A stretch of 61,418 nt of DNA from Burkholderiaceae bacterium (GTDB lineage Bacteria > Pseudomonadota > Gammaproteobacteria > Burkholderiales > Burkholderiaceae_C). Shown in pieces: positions 57,301 through 61,418 of the stretch. Both the position numbers and the translations under genes were made by a program. Where the stretch lies: assembly GCA_019234815.1 (NCBI GenBank), contig JAFALA010000100.1:1-61418 (forward strand), given 5' to 3'. Under the pieces are notes generated by a model that saw only the letters and a program-made list of their open reading frames with translations, was not told the DNA's origin and ran no database searches. The first letter of the stretch is position 1; the number at the start of each line of letters is the position of its first letter.

Positions 57301-59604
57301 TCGGCGTCGCAACTCGAAGGGCTCTCTCCCGCGGCGATCGCGGCGATGACGAATGCGCAATTGCAGACGCTCACGACCGAGCAGTTCTCCGATTTCTCGG
57401 CCGCCCAGCTGGGCGCGCTTTGGCCTGACCACATCGCGAACCTGTCCACCACCATCATTGCTTCCCTCAGTGCAGCTCAGATAGGTGGTTTATCGGTCGT
57501 TCAGGTGGTGGACTTGAGCGCCGCGCAACTGGCCGCCTTGAGTCCGGTGCAGATCGCGGGCATCAACCCCAATGCCCTGACGGCCCTGGACCCGATGCTG
57601 TTCGCCAATTTCTCGACGCTGCAGATCGCCTCGCTGGCCCCGGCCCAAATCGCCGCCCTGAGCGGTTCTGAAATCGGCGTGCTGTCGACGGCCCAGATCG
57701 GGGCCCTCAGCATGACGCAGATCGGCGCGCTGACGCCTGGCGAGATCGCCGAGTTGAACACCACCCAGGTCTCGGCGCTGTCGGTCCAGCAGATCCAGAC
57801 CTTGTCAGCGGGCCAGCTGGCCGCGATCGGCAACAGCGAAATTGCCGTCCTGAATTCGGCTCAGCTGAACGCGATCTCCACCCTGGAGATTCCGTACCTG
57901 ACGGCCTTGCAGATCGGCGCGTTGACGACCACCGAGCTGTCCCAGTTCGACGTCAACCATGCGGTGGCCTTCACGCAGACCCAGCTCGAAGGCATGACGC
58001 AGGCGCAGCTCGCGGCGCTGAGCGCCAACGCCTTGAATGCGCAGCAGCTGTCGCAGCTGACGGTGACGCAGGTCGAGTCCTTGACCGTGACGCAGATCCA
58101 GGCCTTCAGCGCCACGCAGATGGCGGCGTTCAACAACACGGCGCTGGAATCGCTGTCCAACACCCAGTTCCAGGCCTTGACGGCGAGCCAGTTCGTCGAT
58201 TTCAACTCGTCGCAGATCAATGCCCTGACCGGCGCCGAGCTGGCCTTGATGACCAATGCGGAGGTCCAGGTCCTGAGTGCGGCGCAGGTGTCGGGCCTGA
58301 GCGCGGCCCAGATGCTGAGTTTCGCCCCCACCCAGATCGCCGCGTTCACGTCCACGCAGATCTCGGGCCTGAGCTTGTCCACCGTGTCCAACCTGGACGC
58401 CTCCATCATGGCCGGGCTGTCGACGACCCAGATTGCCGGCTTCACGACGGCGCAGGTGGCCGTGCTGAGTCCCAACGATGTGGCAGCGATGAACACTGCG
58501 CAGCTGCAGGCCCTGGACATCTTCCATGTCGAGGTGATGAACTCGCAGCAGATCTCCATCATGACGGCCAGCCAGTTGGCCGGCCTCACCGACCAGCAGT
58601 GGGCCGTGCTGAACACCCAGCAGGTCTCGGGCCTGACCGGAGGACAGCTGACGTCCCTGGGCACCCACCAGCTCAATGCCATGAGCACCGCCGACATTGC
58701 CGTGCTGAGCCCCTCGGCCATCGCCGCCTTGAGCGACGCCCAGTTGGCCGGCCTGGACATGAACCACGTGGCCGCCCTGACCGGCGCGCAACGTGCCGCG
58801 CTGGCCTCCGACCAACTGGCTTCGCTGACCGTCGCCTCGCCCCTGGTGCTGGACCTCTCGGGCATCGGTGTCCAGACCGTGAGCGCCGCCCACGGCGTCT
58901 CGTTCGACATCAACAACACCGGCCATGCCCAGCAAGTTGGCTGGGCGGGCGCAGGGACGGGGGTGCTGGTCTATGACCCGACCAACGGCCCCGTCACCAA
59001 CGGCAGCCAGCTGTTCGGCACGGCAACCAAGCTGGCGAATGGGCAGCTGGCCAACAACGGCTTCCAGGCCCTGGCGCAGCTGGACGTGAACGGCACAGGC
59101 GAAATCACCGCGGCCGACCCCGGATTCGCCAACCTGAAGGTGCTCGTGGGCGTGACCTCCACCAGCACCGGCGAGCTGATGAGCCTGGCGTCCCTGGGCA
59201 TCGTCGAGCTGAACCTGAACTACACCAGCAGCGACCAGGTGCAGAACGGCAACCTGATCGGCCTGGTGGGCAGCTATGAGACCGCCAATGGACAGACGCA
59301 CGAAATGGCCGACGTGTACTTCGGCACCAGCACATCGTCCACTGCGTCGGCGTCCAGCGCGGCAAGCACGGCCAGCCACACCGCCACGGTCCCGCATGTC
59401 AGCGACCTGCTGCAGGCGCCGTCCACCAGCCTGTTCAACTCCGGCACGACCACGACCGCACACACGCAGTCGCACGCCAGCCCGGCAACGCACGAGCTGC
59501 TCGCGCATGCGGACCTCAGCCACGTGAATCACCTGGTCGGCCTGCTGCACGGCACGCAGACCAGCTGGCAGGAGCAGCAGGGGCAGGGGAGTTGGTTGTT
59601 GTAA
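48379..59604 (+). CDS. Giant octapeptide-repeat protein (3741 residues)
   Basis: Single open frame of 11.2 kb. From about residue 8 to 3480 the protein is an almost unbroken series of more than 400 eight-residue units with consensus [LIMF]-[STN]-x-[AST]-[QA]-[ILVF]-x-[ASG], for example LSTAQIAA and LTPAQLSA. The register is broken rarely: a 7-residue unit in FSANLSL and a 13-residue unit near residue 3205. Blocks of 71 and 42 octads are duplicated (see repeats). Residues 3487-3649 form a different domain, beginning SPLVLDLSGIG, with an EF-hand-like DVNGTGEITAAD loop at 3569. It resembles the segment near the C-terminus of large FrpC/RTX-like secreted proteins. A Ser/Thr/His-rich tail follows. 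I see no cysteine, very few lysines, no Sec signal, no RTX nonapeptides and no transport genes nearby. Inference: a surface or secreted adhesin-like fibre, perhaps type I secreted. I do not recognise a named homologue. Confidence 0.85.
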   Translation: MSTVSSYTTTQIAQLSGSALAALSTSDWQSLSLAQIGALTSAQINYISGADWLALSTPQVQALSVQAVTGLSAIGMPLVASQALAAFTPAQLSAIAASTIHAISAAQAPALSNSLLQNLSNAQLTAVSTAPLAALSTGQAASLTTDVVSSLSSLQIGAFTSVQAPVLSNAVLAILNDSQVAGLNSNAVGALQTSQVAVLNNQQFSDLNSSQASALTGAQVQVLNGGQLGSLSTSAVGGLNSSAVNAMSTAQLATLSDSQVGNLTSKAVSRLSAGQVQSLAADQVGSLLTSAVAALSTVQVQALQASQIQSMTSAQIAAMNSAQIAAMSISDVQALTDSAMSGFGSTQVAGLSVTDLAALGNDQIDNLGTQALRGLSTTQLNALSLSQLDSLNSLQIQSLGTAQLRALSVASFASLTPTQLQGLNTAQVVSLTTTQMPLLSGQQLSQLSNTAVAQLSSRQFNVMTPDELSGFTTSQIAAINTAALAGLSTGQLALLSPQQLDALTPAQIAAMSTTQVGYLAQNELGALLPTQVAAFNSTQLAALGAGLLNNMSAAEMSALTATQLNALNTTQISQLSTTLIADLSVATLGALTTASWSEMTAAQLGALNTAQINALTHADWLGLSTTQVQAISSQAMSGMTGAELATIGSVDFAALTSLQLSAITSQAMTALTAAQAGGISDALLQNLNTAQLKALPSVLLASLTTTQMASLTSDVVQNFSSAQLGQFNSLQLSQLSPASLAVLNDNQMLGLTSRQISALSPGQVAVFSDQQLSDLNSGQAMGLTSAQIAALSVEQVNAFNTQAVSGMNSMALSALSPGQLAGMTVTQVGAMSSNAVVGLSGAQLQVLTPDQVGSMLSSAISVLSTQQFQGFSTAQLNELTSAQAAAMNSAQLASLSTAAVLALSDSALNGLGSIQIRGLTTADLSVMSNEQIDNLSTQALNALSSTQLLALSLSQLDSLNSSQIAALGSMQLRALSTAALASLSADQLAGLNTQQITNMTSSQIQVLGGSLLGEMSNSAVAQLNSRQLNAMTPAQLSSLTVTQMPAINTAAIAGLSDAQIANLSQNQLNALSATQIAAMTTQQFADMSVSELQQLLPGQIAAMTSSQFARLTAAELQGLGDSQVGVLTVKQLAGLNSTQIGLLSAEQLSMLSNTALRSLNTLQFSAIATTQLGYFNSAQLQSFTTAQIRAMSDSTLAMLTPIQVNTLSGPEITGFSTHQIQLLSTAQMAALSTAALAQLTGTQAANLSSGQVAALSAQQLAALSTQAIYNLTTQLTTGLSSNVLTALRPAQMVGLNSAQLSMMDTNGAQSLTTSQLAALTSVQINKLGVAEIAALTDDQVAGLTATQIVGMTTTQLAALSPEQFGNLSPAALKALTNFETASLSSALVTTLSTTQMAALMPAQIGVLSSNVIVNLGTQQLAALSGAQFASLTQSQLQLLNAAQIAGLTAAEIRALTGPLAASLSPTQLAALTTTQMPQLSGTVLDAFSTTQLNNFNSAQLAAISPTALAGLTLVQLNGLSGASLASLTTAQLNALSPTQFSKLNTVALQSLTDAQMMALSSQAISGLNSLQLPALTSQQLNDLSSSTISGLSSIVISNLSTAQIGALTTVQVQGLTGIQLSGLSDASLGALNTAQVAQLSSVQFNGLNTHQIQTLNTAQVSALNTAVMMGMSPGQAQSLTVTEIASLSTGQVQFLGSQTALNMNTVQLQSFNSAQIANLNSQALAQLNSNQFNLLNLAGVQALSSAQIAALNSKVLFGLGTANLNHLTDAEWSNISSQQLTGLSTSQMQVMATNILAALSSSAISGLSGGQLAMLNQQQVQMLNTADMVSLSSIAIAALNTNQLSWLNTNQLNMLTSSQLGQMTSTQLNALSPAQLASLNPAAMSSMNSMQLSTMTTSQLQALTTAQIPQLSTADISALNTLQLQVFSTAQIQAMSPGDIQGLNSVQLMALSAAQIQALTTAQVASIAPVNMPAFSANLSLLNTQQVAALTAGQLQGMTSTEFQSLNTAQVAALNVTALTPLPTNDIAWLTTAQIGALNSLQVAALTGVQLHSMSSTQLGALSTLEINELSATAVAALGTDQLNLLGSAAIVALNTSSITSLNTLTLQQFTSVPLPGLGTDLINALTTAQAIVLGTAELAAMNSMQLQAISIGDLRVLSTQQFAGFSSTQLDSMTSAQIAAFNTAEVALLSGATLAGLNLSQVAALQSVEVAAMSTAQIQALTPDQITQLSTSALQAFSPAMFVALSSSQISALSATQIASLTPGMVQSLSPSVLQAMNVLQIGEFNSAQVQLMSTQQLAALSDIQIAAMSNAAFASLSDPQLRSLTSAQFATLTAAQIGSISPYHIGDLSPGLISALSPQQVAGFNAAQILSFNSAQLAALTDIQMASLSVQALQAMSPTQFVQFSPSQIASMTQMQINALNVSEIIAMSTTQVAALSASEIQALSAAQLASLSTQQIAGLGGIQMLALAPQQFASLSSTGVAALSAGQLNSVSVADLQSMTPLQIGALSTTALSGLDTVHATAFTTLELAQMSSAQLAALNSLNYGALSSTQIQNLLPDQIVTMSTTALQNLGSAGIALMNTAQIAALTDPQIMAMTSAQVRALSLQDVQALGAGQLAAFSTAQVQLLTTTELAGMQPSQLAGLSTAAIAALTQAQLAALQPSQFLNLSTPQLAALAPSQLGALGTNVIAALSASQLSGLTVNQVLALSPAQLSALSDAQIPGLAPAALQAMSASQFALFAPDQIASFSQAQINALNVAEFTGMSAAQFGALSAAQIQALSVQQLLAMTTQEASQLTGLQMQALTAQQFASLNTNDVAVLTAAQLNSAAVGALQSMTAQQLAALSTTALAGLDSVHSVAFTTGELAMMSSNQLVALNSLDYGPLTTAQLQALSPDTLSLMSTTALQALGTTGIAVLSTAQIAGLADTQISYLTTAQIAAMSTLDFQALSADQVAQLTTAQVQAMSTLDFSVLSASQLEGLSPAAIAAMTNAQLQTLTTEQFSDFSAAQLGALWPDHIANLSTTIIASLSAAQIGGLSVVQVVDLSAAQLAALSPVQIAGINPNALTALDPMLFANFSTLQIASLAPAQIAALSGSEIGVLSTAQIGALSMTQIGALTPGEIAELNTTQVSALSVQQIQTLSAGQLAAIGNSEIAVLNSAQLNAISTLEIPYLTALQIGALTTTELSQFDVNHAVAFTQTQLEGMTQAQLAALSANALNAQQLSQLTVTQVESLTVTQIQAFSATQMAAFNNTALESLSNTQFQALTASQFVDFNSSQINALTGAELALMTNAEVQVLSAAQVSGLSAAQMLSFAPTQIAAFTSTQISGLSLSTVSNLDASIMAGLSTTQIAGFTTAQVAVLSPNDVAAMNTAQLQALDIFHVEVMNSQQISIMTASQLAGLTDQQWAVLNTQQVSGLTGGQLTSLGTHQLNAMSTADIAVLSPSAIAALSDAQLAGLDMNHVAALTGAQRAALASDQLASLTVASPLVLDLSGIGVQTVSAAHGVSFDINNTGHAQQVGWAGAGTGVLVYDPTNGPVTNGSQLFGTATKLANGQLANNGFQALAQLDVNGTGEITAADPGFANLKVLVGVTSTSTGELMSLASLGIVELNLNYTSSDQVQNGNLIGLVGSYETANGQTHEMADVYFGTSTSSTASASSAASTASHTATVPHVSDLLQAPSTSLFNSGTTTTAHTQSHASPATHELLAHADLSHVNHLVGLLHGTQTSWQEQQGQGSWLL
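48454..51861 (+). repeat. Tandem 568-residue superrepeat (71 octads) inside the giant gene
   Basis: Two adjoining copies, about 48454-50157 and 50158-51861. Landmarks are offset by exactly 568 codons: W28/W596, ADW 50-52/618-620 and LND 175/743. Similarity is plain through about the first 66 octads and fades at the end of the block. 568 is 71 x 8, so the octad register is kept across the junction. Confidence 0.85.
55400..58300 (+). repeat. Triplicated 336-residue superrepeat (42 octads) inside the giant gene
   Basis: Three consecutive blocks marked by a [LF]D-x-x-H element at D2519, D2855 and D3191 (codons at 55933, 56941, 57949). The spacing is exactly 1008 bp both times (42 x 24 bp). The flanks also align: ALQAMSPTQF / ALQAMSASQF / ALTALDPMLF before the marker, and AALNSLNYGAL / VALNSLDYGPL after it. 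Outer boundaries are approximate. A fourth LDMNH (D3460) is off-register after a 5-residue insertion. Confidence 0.8.
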
Positions 59605-59797
59605 TTCGGATGTATTGAATAAATTCACATTTATCGTTGTCTATTTGCCAATTTTGATAATCTTTGGAGAGGGTTCGCCGAATTGAATCCTGGTCCTGCT
59701 TTGATATAGGTAAAAACCTTTCCCTCTTGTGGGGGATTGAGCAAGCTCAGAACGTTAGGTCAACTATCCATTTTCAATGGCTCATTGATGGGGTAGT

Positions 59798-60193
59798 ATG
59801 AATAGCGTGAAGTCCGTTCTGGTTCTTGGTGTTTGTGCGGTTTTTATGCTTGCAGGATGCGCAAGCTCGGGGAACGCGGTTTTGAAGTCGGAAACTGAAA
59901 CTTCGGTCAAAGATAAATTGGTTGAAGGGAAGAGTACAAAATCTGATGTTCGGAATATTTATGGTGCGCCCATGAAAACTTCGTTCACCGACAATGGTAG
60001 CGAGATCTGGACGTATGAGTTCTCCAATATGTCGGCCGATGCGATTTCCTATGTGCCAATCGTAAACTTGTTTGCTCGTTCTGCTAGCGGAACCAAGAAG
60101 GAACTCGTTGTTTTGTACGATAAGAGTGATGTCGTTCAACGTTTCACGATGAGTGAATCAAATGTTACGGTGAAGGGCGGTTTGGCAAATTAA
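59798..60193 (+). CDS. Small BamE/SmpA-like outer-membrane lipoprotein
   Basis: A 131-residue lipoprotein. The signal MNSVKSVLVLGVCAVFMLAG ends at the lipobox Cys21 (LAGC), and Ala at +2 favours outer-membrane sorting. The mature part shows the SmpA/OmlA/BamE-type pattern: KDKLVEGKSTKSDVRNIYGAP, then EIWTYEF, then VLYDKSDVVQRF. It is not the housekeeping bamE, judged by sequence and place. A ggggt RBS lies just upstream. The coding sequence is strikingly AT-rich against the giant gene 193 bp away, pointing to recent transfer. A strong terminator follows. Function unknown. Confidence 0.8.
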   Translation: MNSVKSVLVLGVCAVFMLAGCASSGNAVLKSETETSVKDKLVEGKSTKSDVRNIYGAPMKTSFTDNGSEIWTYEFSNMSADAISYVPIVNLFARSASGTKKELVVLYDKSDVVQRFTMSESNVTVKGGLAN

Positions 60194-60209
60194 ACTACGA
60201 ACCCAATGC

Positions 60210-60245
60210 GCCGACTCCAAATTTCATTTGGAGTCGGCTTTTTCA
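60210..60245 (+). terminator. Intrinsic terminator after the lipoprotein gene
   Basis: gccgactccaaat and atttggagtcggc form a perfect 13-bp stem (60210-60222 / 60226-60238) with a ttc loop, followed by tttttc. It closes the lipoprotein unit 17 bp after its stop codon. The symmetric stem could work for either strand only weakly, as the T-run is on the plus side. Confidence 0.92.
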
Positions 60246-60308
60246 TTTTGGATTTAGTGCTCTGTCAAATGTAATCATGGCTGTATCACGGAATGGTGAT
60301 GGTTGGTT

Positions 60309-61280
60309 ATGTTGCAGCACCTGCCTCCCTATAACAAGCTATGCTATTTGAAAGAAACCAGTGAGCAACTTAGAAGAACTGAAGGCTCAGGCGATTCTAC
60401 GAAAATTAAAGGCAAAGCATCCATTCAAGGTGCGGTTGCGCTCATTCTAAAAGGAAAGGCCGATCTCGAAATTGAAAAAGACCGGGACTCAAAGCTCGAA
60501 GATAAATACGAAGAGATTGAATTTAATCTTGAACTTCCAGATGATGTGGCCGATTTAATAACACGGGTCGGAAACAAAAAAGTTGTGATACTTGAGAACT
60601 TTCACTATTTGCCTGAAAATCTTCAGCGCGCATTTTCATACGATTTGCGCACATTCCAAGATCTAAAAATTAGGTTCATAATTCTCGGAATATGGAAGGA
60701 AGCCAATAGATTATCTCAATATAACGGTGAGCTTCAAGATCGAATTACTGAAGTGCCTGTTGAGCCATGGAGTGACGACGATTTTAAAGCCATCACCAAG
60801 AAAGGTGAGAACTTTCTTAATATATCCTTTGATAAAGATATAATTCTAGAATGCATCAGCAATTCATTTGGTAGTGTTGGCGTTTTTCAAGAGCTTTTGA
60901 AAACAACATGCCAAGAATGCGAAATTACTAGAAGGACATCCGAAAATCGGAGGGTAGATGATACGGCGGCACTCGCAAGGGCAATAGCAAGAAAAACCGA
61001 AGAATATTCTGGTCGTCACTTGAGAAACCTAGAGGCAATTGCATCCGGGAATGGATCGGTCATACTAAAAGACGCGCCTCTCCCATACTTCCTGCAATAT
61101 TATATTGTGATGCACATCTTGGATATCGGCTATGAAGGTCTCAATGGTGGCATCAGCAAAGAAGCACTCATGCACGCGATCAAGCAAGTCCACCATAGAA
61201 AAGATGACTTGAAAGGCCCCCAACTTACGGCAGTATTAAAGGGCCTGACAGAGGTTCAGTCCGGAAAAGGCATTAGACAT
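60309..61280 (+). pseudogene. Fragment of an AAA-type ATP-binding protein, both ends lost
   Basis: Open frame from an ATG at 60309 that continues past 61280 to the window end; only the part to about 61280 looks native. It encodes a Walker B-like VVILENFHYLP, a sensor-type IIRFIILGIWKEANRL segment and a helical lid (WSDDDFKAITKKGENFLNISF). This is the middle of a family of AAA-type ATP-binding proteins I recall, whose members start with a GxxxxGKT/S P-loop about 75-100 residues earlier. No P-loop exists upstream in any frame before 60309, so the 5' part has been lost. The 3' end is replaced by GC-rich DNA at about 61280, probably by an insertion sequence. The gene is AT-rich. The role of the intact family is not known to me; defence is a guess. 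Confidence 0.65.
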
Positions 61281-61418
61281 GATGGTCGCGCTCCGCCAGC
61301 GGTGACGGCCCATCCCCGGTATCGTGGGTTGCGCACCGAGGTGTGCCGAGCCACATACGGTCGGACAGGCCGGCCGTCGCAGTCAAGGAGATGGGCCATG
61401 GACGAGCGTATCAATTTC
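61280..61418 (+). mobile_element. Probable left end of an insertion sequence
   Basis: At about 61280 the composition switches sharply from AT-rich to GC-rich in the middle of the ATPase frame. The new DNA starts tgatggtcgcgctccgcc and carries an aaggag RBS and an ATG (61398) close to the window end. Both fit the terminal noncoding part of an IS, but the inverted repeat partner and target duplication are outside the window. Confidence 0.45.
61398..61418 (+). CDS. Start of a possible transposase (7 codons)
   Basis: MDERINF is all that is visible, with aaggag 7 bp upstream of the ATG. MDER(I/V/M)xF is a common opening of IS481-type integrase-core transposases in Burkholderiales, in my recollection. 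The frame is by chance the same as the ATPase fragment. Seven codons cannot settle the family. Confidence 0.3.

Noticed and set aside
48379..58830. RTX (GGxGxD) or filamentous-haemagglutinin repeat protein
   Set aside because: No GGxGxD nonapeptides are seen, there is no TPS domain or signal at the N-terminus, and the unit length is 8 with a Gln-based motif.
48379..59604. CRISPR-like array because of the 24-bp period
   Set aside because: The period is coding (8 codons), units have no constant repeat/variable spacer layout, and one frame stays open throughout.
60278..60352. Short plus-strand frame MAVSRNGDG... as the missing 5' end of the ATPase
   Set aside because: It ends after about 24 codons in a different frame and has no P-loop.

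Overview
The window reads as one stretch of a GC-rich betaproteobacterial chromosome, most like the family Alcaligenaceae (Bordetella/Achromobacter). This rests on recognisable housekeeping proteins and on dense packing with many 4-bp start/stop overlaps. No species is claimed. Nearly everything from 1 to 48 kb is ordinary core genome. The exceptional part is the last 13 kb.

Layout. 0-9.6 kb: start of a rhomboid protease, tRNA-Leu(CAA), cysM, a NUDIX hydrolase and tusA, then galU, a dehydrogenase-like protein lacking its catalytic residues, valS, guaC and a FabH-like synthase. 9.6-19.6 kb: penicillin-binding protein 1A, exonuclease I, a DHA2-type exporter, a PAS-GGDEF protein with a ruined GGDEF motif, a Nu-class GST, a hypothetical protein, an APH-fold kinase and a Crp/Fnr regulator. 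20-34 kb: FimV-like protein, aminotransferase, cysB with a sirohydrochlorin chelatase, lptG-lptF divergent from pepA, holC, a branched-chain amino-acid binding protein, and the overlapping trio nudB / endonuclease-like / clsB. 33.7-43.7 kb: a cysteine hydrolase divergent from a GlxA-type regulator, then a complete five-step histidine-utilisation locus (hutU-hutH on one side, hutC-D-I-G-F on the other). It converts histidine to glutamate, formate and two ammonia and is controlled by HutC. 43.7-47.9 kb: arginase, a LOG-like protein, a MoeB/ThiF-type enzyme and a C-terminal processing protease.

48.4-59.6 kb is one uninterrupted 3741-residue reading frame. About 3,470 of its residues are more than 400 almost unbroken copies of an eight-residue motif: hydrophobic, Ser/Thr/Asn, any, small, Gln, hydrophobic, any, small. 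The octads are organised in larger duplications. A 568-residue block (71 octads) is repeated in tandem near the N-terminus, and a 336-residue block (42 octads) is present three times near the C-terminus. The array ends in a domain resembling the EF-hand-bearing segment of large FrpC/RTX-like proteins and a His-rich tail. There is no Sec signal and no secretion gene nearby. This is the best candidate in the window for something undescribed.

From 59.6 kb the base composition drops abruptly to AT-rich. This foreign-looking segment holds a small BamE-like lipoprotein and a large fragment of an AAA-type ATPase that has lost its P-loop end. At about 61.28 kb the sequence returns to high GC, with what looks like the left end of an insertion sequence running off the window.
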